DNA of 64,000 nt from Gonatopus flavifemur. Lineage: Eukaryota > Arthropoda > Insecta > Hymenoptera > Dryinidae. Each line of letters starts with the position of its first letter. Within the stretch, counting starts at the first letter, position 1. Both the position numbers and the translations under genes were made by a program. Below the pieces are notes generated by a model, which did not search any database, was not told the DNA's origin, and saw only the letters and a program-made list of their open reading frames with translations. Below are positions 46,175-56,144 of the stretch, piece after piece. Where the stretch lies: positions 19,300,001 through 19,364,000 of the forward strand of contig JAFFJZ010000002.1 of assembly GCA_018340375.1 (NCBI GenBank), in the 5' to 3' direction.

Positions 46175-46428
46175 TGTGCACAGAACTGAACCGTAAATCA
46201 ACAGGATTTTTGTCGACCTCGAGCATCGTGAAATTTGAAACAACCAAGCATGAGATGTTATTATTCTCTTGGCCTCACTTAAAAGCATCTTTATTGAGGA
46301 AAAAATTAAAATTCAGGGAGAAGTCGAGGAACAGGCGGAAGATTGTTAAAGCCAAGACTTTTCTACAATACGCGATGCGTCATCTTGAAAGTCACAAGAG
46401 TCAAGACCATTTGACCGCACGAGAGAAG
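46175..46428 (+). CDS. Candidate internal coding exon, product unknown
   Basis: Acceptor context CTATAAC...GTTTTTCCAG (with a branch-like CTATAAC) and donor AAG/GTAAGA are both good. The 254-bp interval is open in one frame from the second base of a codon to a codon boundary. The peptide is strongly basic (for example KFREKSRNRRKIVKAKTF) and composition is richer in G+C than the flanks. The upstream AG is 26 bases after a MITE end, so part of the acceptor tract may come from the MITE border. No domain is recognised, and no neighbouring exon of the same gene was found. Confidence 0.35.
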
Positions 46429-47137
46429 GTAAGAATCACATATATGGCAAGTTTATGAAAAATGAGACAATTCACTCCTTTGTTGAGGAGATCTTCAGGG
46501 CAACCCTTGATTCAATTCTTTATATTGCCGATATCTTTACGAGTTCATCTCCTCGACTATTGAAATTTCTTGGATTTCCCCCGTAACTTGAAATGTGGTT
46601 GGACCGGTGCATCTGAATGCAGAGACACTAATTTCGTTCATCGATCATCCATGTGATTCACAAAAGATCCAGGAAAAAGTAACGTGTTGGATTTCCTAGT
46701 AAGAGTGACAAACATCCTCGAAAATAGGCATCTTTTTTTGTAATGAATATTCATGGATTTTATACCTTTGTCAATATATTTGATGCTCGAAAATGGGCAA
46801 AGATAACTATTACTGATACTATTTAACGTATTTTTTGGATATTCTTCAAACGTTCTGATTAAACTTCACTAAGATCTTCAGATATTTGTGATAGAGGCAC
46901 ACGCACACGATATTTCACGGTATCGACATTTCTGATTGAAAGTTTGTCGAGTTTATATGAAATATTATAAAATATTGATGAAAAATTTACAGAAATTGGG
47001 TACAAAATATCGATATCGTGAAATCTCGTGCACCTTTAACTTGTAAGTCAATGTACACAAACAGAAATTTACGATGAATTCTGAGATAAAGACAATTTCC
47101 ATTACTATTTACCGTAGACTAGGGTTAAGCAAGATTG
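46429..47137. other. Unassigned spacer
   Basis: If the exon above is real this is intron. No other signal. Confidence 0.4.
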
Positions 47138-47330
47138 CAGAGGTTACTTTGTGAGATGTGTTCCCATGTTAATTCACATATATTCAGTTTTATAATTGCT
47201 TAAAAATAATCTTCCTTGGGAACAGGAAATGATAGAAAACCGATTAGAAGAGTCAAAAACCGCATAGAAAACGATTCAGAGCTCATGAAGTGTGTTACAA
47301 AGTAACCCCAGTTCACGGTAGAAGAAATTG
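47138..47330. mobile_element. Degenerate inverted-repeat element
   Basis: GAGGTTACTTTGTGAGATGTG near the left faces TGTGTTACAAAGTAACCCC near the right. GGGGTTACTTTGT-type ends are typical of old Tc1/mariner-like MITEs, but borders and TSD are unclear. Confidence 0.45.
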
Positions 47331-47414
47331 TAGTAATTTTAATTAAATTAGAATAAATTTAATCCTGTGCCGCTAGAAAATTTCCTCACCATTTTACTAT
47401 TTGATTGGGAGAAC

Positions 47415-47545
47415 TTTTGGTTGAAGAAACCTATCTATGCGCACCAAATCTCATTTAAATTGTATAAAAGTCTGATTGATCAATCAGTTTTCCGTCTAAT
47501 TTGAATGAAATTTGCCAAGAATCAATAGGTTTTTTGGACTATGGG
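47415..47545. mobile_element. Degenerate CCC-type element
   Basis: GGTTGAAGAAACCTAT on the left, ATAGGTTTTTTGGACTATGG on the right; interior CACCAAATCTCATTTAAATT resembles 23408-23623. TSD not preserved. Confidence 0.35.
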
Positions 47546-47586
47546 AGACCAGGGAGGTGTTGTTTCGTGCTGTTCTAGCGGCAAAG

Positions 47587-47880
47587 GGTTAGTGATATCC
47601 CAGGTAAAAATTGACCATGGGCGCTAGGTTGCCGCAAGGCTCACCAAGATGGGCCGAGCCTAGGCTACCAGGCATGGCGCAACTCTGAAATGATAACATC
47701 ATTTCAGCCTCAGCCCATTTGTTTCCACAATCAAGACCCAACACTGGAAACAGGGTTGTGATAGCATATGCCGTCAATGGCAGACCATACAAAAATTTGT
47801 TCGCCAAGGATGAGCCAACGCTGTAGCAATCTTGCGGCAGGGTTGCGCCCATCTCATGCCAATGGTCACTTTTATTTTTT
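47587..47880. repeat. Family Q repeat, best-preserved copy
   Basis: Left end-like CCCAGGTAAAAATTGACCA; right TGGTCACTTTTATTTTT as a decayed complement. Inner blocks GGGCGCTAGGTTGCCGCAAG and CTTGCGGCAGGGTTGCGCCC pair; CTGAAATGATAACATCATTT is a central stem. Likely a CCC-type element preceded by AT. Confidence 0.6.
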
Positions 47881-48159
47881 ATTGTAATTGAAAATAAAAT
47901 AAAAAATCCATTCTATCATTTCGATTGAACGAAATGAATGTCGGAAAATTTCAACATGTAATTTTTCTGATTAGTTTAAACTGATGAATGACGTAAATTC
48001 GGTGGTCCTGGCGTAGAAGTAGGCGGGTCTGGAAACAGATGAAGAATTATTTCTGTCATGGAATCTTCAAAGGAGACTTATATATTGATTGAATGCTCGG
48101 TTCGCCACTCGCAGGAAACAAGCATCACTCTGGTGAGAGTTATTGTAATTTGCTGTTTG

Positions 48160-48600
48160 AGAAGGAAGTTTCACTCTTAGCCAAGCTATTACTCAAGTCG
48201 AGTCAAGCTAACGCCTAAACTGAGCGAGGCCATCGCCCAAGCTGAGCCAAGCTATTCCCCAAGCTGGACCAAGCTACGACCCATGCTTGGTGCAACATGA
48301 GAATCCATTGTCATTCAGAGTTGCCTAATGCTTGGAGCAGTGTCCCGCCAAGCCCTAGAGAGCCTCTGTTGAAAGCATGCGTTTTCCTTCAAGCAATATT
48401 GGTTGAAGGATGGGCCAAGCGTGGCGCAGCCAATGATCGATGATGGATCAATGAAGTCGGTTTATGACTTTCCATATTGGTACAATGTTTAGACCATTGT
48501 CAACCATCCTTGTCCCTACATAGATTGCCCAGCTTTGACTGACAGCCTTGCGTCTAGCTATATTCCGTCGTCAGCATTGGCGGAGCCTGAAGATTTTTAT
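48160..48600. repeat. Degenerate CCAAGCTGAGC-word repeat (family Q-like)
   Basis: A run of CCAAGCTATT, CCAAGCTGAGC, CCAAGCTGGACC words, then GGGCCAAGCGTGGCGCAGCC. Ends cannot be placed. Confidence 0.4.
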
Positions 48601-49281
48601 ATGGGATTTGTATATGCAATGAATCAGAAGATCCCAGAATGGTTACGGTTTCAAATTTCATTCCGAGTTGTAATTAATATAGTAATCTTTTTGCATAATA
48701 CGTGTTCAACATAAATTCCTGCGATTCGCTGCGTATCAGTGTGGTTGTCCTTTAAGGATTAGTGATCACGACTATAGTCATATTTCAAGGATTTTCAACA
48801 TTCTATCTTTGAAAAAGCGTAGAATATTTCATGATCTTTTGTTTTTGTACACAATTAATAACGGTTTTATTAACTGCCATTCAATTTTAGGATGAATTAA
48901 TTTTAATGTTTCAAACAGATCTCTAAGAAAGGTGCCATTATTCAGGACTATACTATACAAATCTGAATTTAGAGGCTCTGACCCAATTACACGTATATGT
49001 AATCTGAGTGATACTTCGGATCTATCAACGGATTTGTTTGAATCTTCTTTACTACGCTTTAGAACATCTCTATATGCAGCTATATGTGATATGTAGAATG
49101 TAATTTTTAGTCTTACTTATATTATGAATGTTTCTTTTGTATTCAAAGGGTACTGACCCGTTTATATGAATAAATTGAATTAAATTAAAATAATACAGTC
49201 CTTAAGTAAGTTCGGATATACCCTGAATATAACGTTTTTATGTTACAGTTTTTTGATGTTGTAATTCATAAGTATCATATA
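48601..49281. other. Unassigned spacer
   Basis: Nothing supported beyond A+T-rich sequence. Confidence 0.4.
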
Positions 49282-49512
49282 CACGGAAAAAACTGTTTAA
49301 TAGAATTTACCAACGAGGGCGGTAAAATACGGCACTATTAGAATTTCTGTCAATATTTACTAGAACTGTAGTCAAATCTACTACTGCAGTAGTAATTTTG
49401 ACTGTGACCATCGTAGATTTTACTAGAACTCTTATAAATATTACGAGAAATTCTGATAGTGCTGTATTTTACTGAACGCGTTAGTAAATCTTATGAAACA
49501 TTTTTTTCCGTG
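49282..49512. mobile_element. 231-bp palindromic MITE, CACGGAAAAAA ends, TSD TA
   Basis: CACGGAAAAAACTGTTTAAT at the left, ATGAAACATTTTTTTCCGTG at the right; paired AAATACGGCACTATTAGAAT block and a central CTACTGCAGTAG. TA on both sides. Confidence 0.88.
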
Positions 49513-50116
49513 TATCCGCAAATCGATGGATTGACTAAAAGATCATTTGAATATGTCAAACCATTATTTTGTATACAAGAGTACGAAGGAAAACAACAAC
49601 AAAAGTGACGAAACAAAAGAGGAACAAAATTATCACAGGAGTAATTGGTGAAAAAACCAAAATTGGTCGTTTTTTTAGAAAACATCATGAATTCTCAAAA
49701 TTCCATACAACCAGGAGTTACCTTTTGAATACGACGGTACAATAGAAGTCACAGTATTTCCCGTAATTTAAGATTCTAAAAAAAAATAACCTATCATTGC
49801 AATATGGATTAGATAGTTCTAATTGATTCTAAAATAATCATCAGCATGTTTACGAGGAAGTATTTTGAATTTCATCATCTTTGACCCTCGAGGGTCAATG
49901 AACAATCAATATTCAATGACATAGTAACTGCTTAGTGAGTCTCATAGATATGCAAATTCCCAGATCGAAAAAATCTAATTCGCTCCTAAGCACAAATGAT
50001 AAATTCAATTCAAATTTATATTCTGTGCATGAACCTTAGAAATCTGATACCTTCATGATGAATTACACACAGAAGACAAATGATTCCATAACATAATTCT
50101 TTTTTGTCAACTAATT
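49513..50116. other. Unassigned spacer
   Basis: The 65-codon minus-strand ORF at 49491-49688 runs out of the MITE end and is not gene-like. Confidence 0.4.
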
Positions 50117-50236
50117 CCCCAGTAGAAATCATTCCAGGCCCTCCTCCGCCCCTTACCTGGCACTATCGAGGCAAACTAGACTCATCCCTGGCCTTGATAT
50201 AGATCAGTGAACTGTCTAATATGATTTCTACCATGG
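50117..50236. mobile_element. 120-bp CCC-type element, TSD TT
   Basis: Left end CCCCAGTAGAAATCAT, right end read on the minus strand CCATGGTAGAAATCAT; TT on both sides. Ends closely match 13233-13563 although the interior differs. Confidence 0.78.
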
Positions 50237-50329
50237 TTGGGATTGAGAAAGAATAATGCGTGAATTAATTTTGTATTTGAATATTCAAATACGGAATGCT
50301 GGAACGTTTCAAGCTAAAGGACTGGATTA

Positions 50330-50645
50330 GGGTAAAACCGGGTACTCGTATAGATCAATGCAAAACACTTCTGAGTTGTGAAATTTTTGGAACCAATTGT
50401 TGAACTCGATAAAAATTTTGATAACAGACATGAGTCATGTTTGAAAATTGATATATTTTGTGGAACTAAAAAAAATTGTTCAGAGAAAGAATTTTTTTCA
50501 GACCAACTCAGTTGAGAACAGAAGTCGCAAGCATACGCAAAGGGATCTTCAAGAATAAACATGTTTTGATGACTATTTATAAAACACAAATTTTGTTAAA
50601 TTTCATAAATTAGAAGGCAAAATCTCAAGTACCCGGTTTGACCCC
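50330..50645. mobile_element. Inverted-repeat element, GGGTAAAACCGGGTAC ends
   Basis: GGGTAAAACCGGGTACTCG at the left and GTACCCGGTTTGACCCC at the right. A third inverted ACCCGGTTTTATCC copy lies at 50972. The 91-codon minus-strand ORF inside (50589-50314) has no recognisable domain. TSD unclear. Confidence 0.55.
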
Positions 50646-51069
50646 AAAAGTAACTTGTTGAGTTCAATAGAGCTTAGATAGATTATGCGTTGCTCTAGGC
50701 GAATTAATAAAAAATTCAAATACGCAGTAAAACATGCTCAATTGTAATATATATGTGCGTTTTTCTTGAGAGACTGGTAGAGCACTTGAAACTCACTACA
50801 CAAATCCAACAACTTTGACAATTTTTTCGCAGGAAACTTTCAACAACGTTCTAAGTGAGAAACCGGATTGTATTGATGCTGTTGTTCTCTTCAACTTCTC
50901 AAAATGTCTACTGCTACCAGTCCAAGCGTTTGCCGTCAAAAAGAAGCACTAATCAAGGAGATATTTAGGTACCCGGTTTTATCCGACTCTCCAGCCGAAA
51001 AAACAATCGCCGACACAATGGAAAAAGCATTGTCTGAAATTAAGATGCAAACAGATTAAGACTTTCTTT
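50646..51069. other. Spacer, possibly the right part of a larger GGGTAAAACCGGG element
   Basis: GGTACCCGGTTTTATCCGAC at 50970-50990 is an inverted copy of the end at 50330, so the full element could run to about 50986. Gene content: none seen. Confidence 0.35.
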
Positions 51070-51235
51070 TTACAGTGTCCCCTACGACAAAAAATTCCAA
51101 ACTTTATAAGATCTTTATCATCATCTGACAGTAAACTCCCGATAAAATATAGAAAATTCCTAACTCATGTACTACATATACTGATCATTTCGTAACATTC
51201 ACGTGGAGTTTTTCATAGAAATGTTTTACTGGATA
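51070..51235. repeat. Repeat related to 63782-63988
   Basis: Both contain AATATRGAAAATTCCTAA followed after ~50 bases by ACRTGGAGTTTTTCAT- or ATGTGAAGTTTGTCAT-type sequence. One end reads CAGTGTCCCC. Confidence 0.4.
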
Positions 51236-52379
51236 TAATAACAGTAGAATCCTTTGAAACCCCGCATTTACGATTCTTCCTGTCAAGCCGTTCGACATTT
51301 CGATTGAATAATCAGATTCCCAATGTTGACATGTTCCTTATGGAAACTTGCTTCAATGAAACCGGATCCATTCCATTCCACGCCATATTCCTGTTCTTTC
51401 CTTTAAATTCTCTCATATTTTCGCTTCCTCGTTGGATGAATTAAATTTCATCAATGATCGCTTATCGGCCAAGAAAAGAACTGGTTCTATTGGAATGTCA
51501 ACCAAATCCGTTCATATATATCCTAAAAGATGATTAATCACTTTGCGTCAGAATTGTGGAAGAATAATGCCCATAAAAATTTGTCCTTCAAGAGCGTAAA
51601 GTCAATTTATTTTAATAACACATCAACTCGAAATCAACTATCCTTGATATATTACATCAAGTACGTAACAGAACAATTATTTTTATTTCACTGATATTGA
51701 AAGAATTAGGGTCTCATGAAAAGTGAATTATACGTTCGTGACTTATTCCACGTGTTCGTTTTGTGTGTCGTTTGTTCGTTCTTGACACGTGATATTTGTT
51801 CGTGATGAATCGAGTATCGAAGATCGGTCATTTCGTTCGAGGGATTGTTTATCAGTTTGATATTATGTCGAGTCATCCGCTGGCAACCAGTGAGCTTTTC
51901 GCTTTTCGTTCTAAGGATCTAGAGTAAATATAACGAAAAAATACTCTGCCAATTGGCACATAGCTTGCTCGTTTGTGTTGGAAAAAAAAAATAAATCTAC
52001 GGGGCCATAACTGAAACGTAGTATGAGTTTCATTACAATCGGATAACGGGAAACGAAGATACGTACGGTTGCAAAATCAAAATTGTCGACCACATGATTC
52101 CTCCTCCTTTCCCGTTTTTCTGCAAAGATCAAGTTAGAACTTATGAGGGATCATTATCTACATCGCACAAAATTATGGTGGAAACTTCATTACGATCGGA
52201 TGATAGGAACAAATGTCTCAATGACATTGCCAGAATATTATATTTGAAATATGCAATATTCTAGCGAAGATCTCATGAATATTGTCAGGGATATTTTATA
52301 CTGGAGAACATCTCATAATAACGTGTAGTAACAATGGTGCAAAATACTGCTTTTGGTGAAAAAAAAATTTTCTTCAGAG
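51236..52379. other. Spacer with a retroelement-tail-like block at 51990-52110
   Basis: ATTACAATCGGATAACGGGA and the following AACGAAGATACGTACG resemble two direct units at 53420-53630. No gene. Confidence 0.4.
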
Positions 52380-52560
52380 TAAATTCCTCTACAAATGTTG
52401 TATAGAGTATGATTTGGGTGGCGTTGTGCAGGAACTACACATAGAGAGTCGATTATTAGGAAAATTCCCTCAGTCAGAATCGAACTCCAACTCTCAGAGT
52501 CTTACACAAAGCCTTTATCACCTCAGCTAACCACTGGGATGACTTCAATGTCCTCGAAGT
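52380..52560 (-). mobile_element. tRNA-derived SINE-like sequence
   Basis: On the minus strand, CAGTGGTTAGCTGAGGTGAT (A-box-like, about 52535-52515) is followed ~35 bases later by GGAGTTCGATTCTGACTGAG (B box, about 52488-52470). The spacing fits RNA polymerase III tRNA promoters, and the head does not fold as an intact tRNA. The body runs to about 52380. Confidence 0.5.
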
Positions 52561-52743
52561 GCCACTCTTGGTCATCATAATGATGTACTTCTGATAAATT
52601 CGTTTCCGTGGGATATAGACCGATCAATTCAGAATCCTCTGAAACTGAAATTGAATAGGTCGTGGAAGAAAGGTTTCTTTCGCCCTCGACTTGTAAATTT
52701 GACTAACAAATAAGTACCGGGTCTGATGGATGAAAATTCTTAC

Positions 52744-53010
52744 TGCCACATCAAATATTGCTACTGAAATATTCTCAAAATATTTCACTCGCGACAAACA
52801 TGAAATATTCCTCATCATAGATTCCCAGAACATTGTAGAATATCATATGTGCAATATTTCAAATGCAAGATTCTCAGAATATTTGTAATAAAATATTCTA
52901 TCCGCAATATCTATGAGATCTCATAGAAATATTCAACATCGAATGCCCGAGTGAGATGTTTGTGATATTCTGAGAATATTACTGAGACATTGTGTGATAT
53001 TTTTTCAATT
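52744..53010. repeat. AATATTC-rich inverted repeat
   Basis: GAAATATTCTCAAAATATTTC, AGATTCTCAGAATATTTG, GATATTCTGAGAATATTACT and related small palindromes. The outer pair ATTTCACTCGCGACAAAC / TGCCCGAGTGAGATGTTTGT is weaker. Likely a degenerate MITE. Confidence 0.45.
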
Positions 53011-53399
53011 TGAATGATTTGAAAATAATTTTCAGGAGAATAATAAATTCTAAGCAATAAAACAAAATTCTTCGGTAATGAAGATTTTCGTGAAAAATTA
53101 ATTTTTATTGTCATATTAGGGGCGGCAAAAACCAAAGTCCGCCTTTGATATTTACAAAATGTTCAAATTTTGTTGCAGAGCTCAATGCTTACCATTTCCT
53201 TCTCTCAATTCCAATTTGCCTGAAATTCATATCGTACAACTAACATCTGGTTAACTGAATATTCTCAAAGTTTGATGGCATTCGGATGAAACGAACATAG
53301 GGGAGGCATGCTTTCAAAATATTGAGAAACGAAGCGGCTTACAAAAACAAAAATTACCACAGTTTTCAACCAATTCGGATGTAACTAATGTGGCACCAC

Positions 53400-53644
53400 T
53401 ATCGGATCATAATTAGACCGTGGTATAAGTTTCATTGCAATCGGATAATAGGAAGCGGTGATATGTGCGTTCGCCAAAATCGCAATTTTTCAACAAATTT
53501 GCCCTTCTCCACCCGAATGCTCTGGGACAATCGGGCTGAAACTTTTATGGGACCCACTCTGCGACTGTGGTATAGGTTATATCGGAATCGAATCAGTGGA
53601 ACGGAAAATATGCGCGTTCGCAAATTAATCCACATACATACACA
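53400..53644 (+). repeat. Two direct ~110-bp units ending in a (CA)-rich tail
   Basis: GTGGTATAAGTTTCATTGCA...CGGATAATAGGAAGCGG and GTGGTATAGGTTATATCGGA...CGAATCAGTGGAACGG are successive degenerate copies, each followed by ATATG[T/C]GCGTTCGC. The second runs into CACATACATACACAC. Such tails are common at 3' ends of non-LTR retrotransposons; assignment is tentative. An 86-codon ORF spans both. Confidence 0.4.
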
Positions 53645-54429
53645 CTAAGGTGTTTCATTTTTGGGCGATATTTTTTCTTTCTCTGTCATATCTGAAAATT
53701 TGATATTTTATAGCGAATAAAACATATTCCCGTAGGAAAAAAAAGTGAATTGGAGGCTCAGCTGATCCGAAAATTCAGTTTCCCATTTGAATAACACAGG
53801 AAACTCATTAACTTTGGTTTCAACTCTGTTTTTCAGTGTTGGACAAATCTTTTTCGAAAAAATGAATATGATGGGCTTGTAGGGCGTAAAATTTGCTACA
53901 AAAAAGTGCCGATGAGATAGAACTGTACGAAGAATAGTTTTGGAGTTACAGAGCTTGAAAGGTGAACTTTAATCCAAATCGGCCTAAAATCCCCTATAAT
54001 CTTGTATTTATTAAAATTTACATTCAATGATTGTATTTGAATAAGTAGTTCTCAAGATTATGAATTTTAGAGCCTCATAAAGTGTATTATAAGTTAATTC
54101 CGCATGTGAGATCGATGAATGAAAAATTATGAGAGCTTTTATGTTGATTTTCATTAAAGTTCATTCCCAAAACTATTGGTCGGACAGCTCTATTCCATGG
54201 AAACATGTTTGTAGTGAATTTTTTGCCCTTCAAGCCCATCATATTCATTTTTTCGAAACAAACTTGTTCAACATCGCAAAACCGAGTTGAAACCAAAATT
54301 AATGAGTTTTCTGTGTTATTTAAATGGGAAACTGAATATTTGGATGAGCTAATCCCATGTGGAAATAGCCAGAGTTGACAAATGGCGCGGCACTGGCCAA
54401 GTTGCATTTGCCAGATTTCGGCAGATATA

Positions 54430-55440
54430 ACTGTGCCCATTCAGAATCATTACCGTTTTTCCAACTGGCGCTAAATGTTCGCCGAATTTCAGACAGTACT
54501 GGCTCACGCGGTCAGACGGTCTTCAGCCAGTATCGAATTAATAATGTTCGGAGAATACCCAGACCATACAGAAACGGAACCGTGCCAGTACCGAATCAGA
54601 GTTAGTTGGATGGTAAAATGCGAAGAAAAGACGATACTGCACTAGTATCGATGCAACGTTGTTCTAATACGGAATAGATAGTGGATAGGAATTTCACTGA
54701 TCTTTCCAATAACACGCTTACTTTGATGAGACGATACTGCACCAGTGCTGAGCCAGAGTTAGTATTAGCATTCAATATATTCCATAGACGACAATGTGCC
54801 AGTACCGATTAGACTCTGACTGATTACGAAATCGGTAGTCAACTGGCGTTAAAATCTCGATCTTAGCAACTTGGCTGTTGTAGTGGGTCGAAGTCTTGCC
54901 AGCATTAGGCCAGAGTTGGTATCATCATTCAATATGTTCGAGAGACGACAATGTGCCAGTATTGACGGGACTCTGACTTTATACAGAATCGGTGGTCGAA
55001 TGACATTAAAATCACAATTTTACACTGAAGGAAAAAACCTTGTAAAATTTTCATCATTGAATAAATATATGGATGCTTGAGGATTTAGTGCAAGCGACCA
55101 CAATTTTAGTTGATTTTACAACAACGCATGTAAAATATACTGAAGTGCATCCTACTTTCCCTGGGGTGAAATTAGCTAAAATTGTAGTAGCCGGCAATAG
55201 ATTTTTAAATCTTCCATATATTTACTTAACGAAAGGTAAATTTGACAACTTTGTTTTCTCGGTGTAGTAACTGAGCTGTTGTAGTGAGCCGAAATCGCGC
55301 CAGCATTAGGCCAGAGTTGGTATCATCATTCAATATCTTCGAGAGACGACAATGTGCTAGTATTGGTAGGACTTTATTCCTCTACGGAATCTATGGTGAA
55401 TTGTATGACTTCAACGGTCCTATTACAATAAATGGCAATT
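54430..55440 (+). repeat. Tandem array, unit about 160 bp
   Basis: Phrases resembling CCAGAGTTGGTATCATCATT and GAGACGACAATGTGCCAGTA recur at about 54590, 54745, 54903 and 55315 once the 242-bp MITE is subtracted. The last two units are closest; earlier units are more diverged. Two 69-75 codon ORFs starting RPELVSSFN are reads of the last two units. Confidence 0.75.
55023..55264. mobile_element. MITE, CACTGAAGG/CACCGAG ends, TSD TA, empty site known
   Basis: Left end CACTGAAGGAAAAAACC, right end TTGTTTTCTCGGTG, TA on both sides. The neighbouring tandem unit has the uninterrupted TA at 54864-54865 (TCTTAGCAACT versus TTTTA...TAGTAACT). 242 bp. Confidence 0.85.
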
Positions 55441-55449
55441 TGAGTGATT

Positions 55450-55620
55450 CGTCGTCAACTCGGAGAGCGGCTGATTTGGTAGAGACTAGGTTTCTCACTC
55501 GCAGGACCTGAGTTCAATCCTCACTCAGTGAACTTTCAAGGAATCATTTCCAAAGTGCCTTTCTCCGATAACAAGAATAGAAACAATGAATTCTTCAGAT
55601 TTTCGAAGTTCAAATTCAAT
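55450..55620 (+). mobile_element. tRNA-like SINE head
   Basis: GCGGCTGATTTGGTAGAGAC (A-box-like, 55468-55487) and GAGTTCAATCCTCACTCAG (B box, from 55510) are about 40 bases apart. Followed at 55621 by a T-rich tract. Similar in plan, not in body, to the minus-strand copy at 52380-52560. Confidence 0.4.
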
Positions 55621-56123
55621 GTTTTTTTTTTTTTAATTGAAATATGATCATTCCTGGTAACTTCGGTTACCAGTACTGTGCCAGTACTGGGTAGGATTTG
55701 AATTTCTACATAGGATCTCATCATTCCGACTCCTTGTCGTTTTTCATCCAGCTATGGTGAAACAACTGATCCTGTTGCAAGCCAGAGTTCCGCCATAGTT
55801 GGCTCGCATTGAAAATCGGTACCAATTCGATGGTAAATGTTCCTCTGGCCCTTATGTAAAATGATGTTGTCATTTCAGCTCCTTTCCAGTATCTACTGTG
55901 AATTTAACTGACCCAATACTGGCAGCTATGGATTTGCCAGTACTGGCAACTCTGGCAACAGTCCTCAGCCAGTAGCGGCGCGTGTTTCTACTTCCACATG
56001 GGAAGCCACTTATTCACTTGAAATTTTTTTTCAAAGGGAATATATTTTTTCCTCCAGAAAATATCAAATTCTCCGGTAGGACATAGGAAACAAAAATCTC
56101 GCCCCAAAATGAAGCACCCTAAT

Positions 56124-56143
56124 ACACACACACACACACACAC
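56124..56143 (+). repeat. (AC)n microsatellite
   Basis: About ten AC units, continuing imperfectly as AGACAC. Confidence 0.9.
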
Positions 56144-56144
56144 A

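Larger units (their letters stand above)
54356..56001. mobile_element. 1.65-kb CCC-type element of tandem CCAGAGTTGG units
   Basis: Left end CCCATGTGGAAATAG, right end CTACTTCCACATGGG. It interrupts the right arm of the palindrome above. Flanks are AT and AA, so the target duplication is not clean. Interior: degenerate tandem units of about 160 bp (54430-55440), a tRNA-like segment, and CCAGTACTGG words near the right end. No long ORF. Confidence 0.78.
53645..56122. mobile_element. Large palindrome split by a 1.65-kb insertion
   Basis: Left arm 53645-53905; right arm 54208-54355 plus 56002-56122. Pairs include AAACTCATTAACTTTGGTTT with its complement at 54288-54310 and GAATATGATGGGCTTGTAGG with complement at 54230. 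Outside the insertion, AAGGTGTTTCATTTTTGGGC at 53648 pairs with GCCCCAAAATGAAGCACCCT at 56101. Original length would be about 830 bp. Outer TSD not established. Confidence 0.82.

Noticed and set aside
50314..50589. 91-codon minus-strand ORF inside the GGGTAAAACCGGG element, considered as a transposase fragment
   Set aside because: No recognisable catalytic or DNA-binding motif.
53388..53648. 86-codon forward ORF, considered as a retrotransposon protein
   Set aside because: It spans two tandem non-coding-type units with a CA-rich tail; better explained as a retroelement 3' end.
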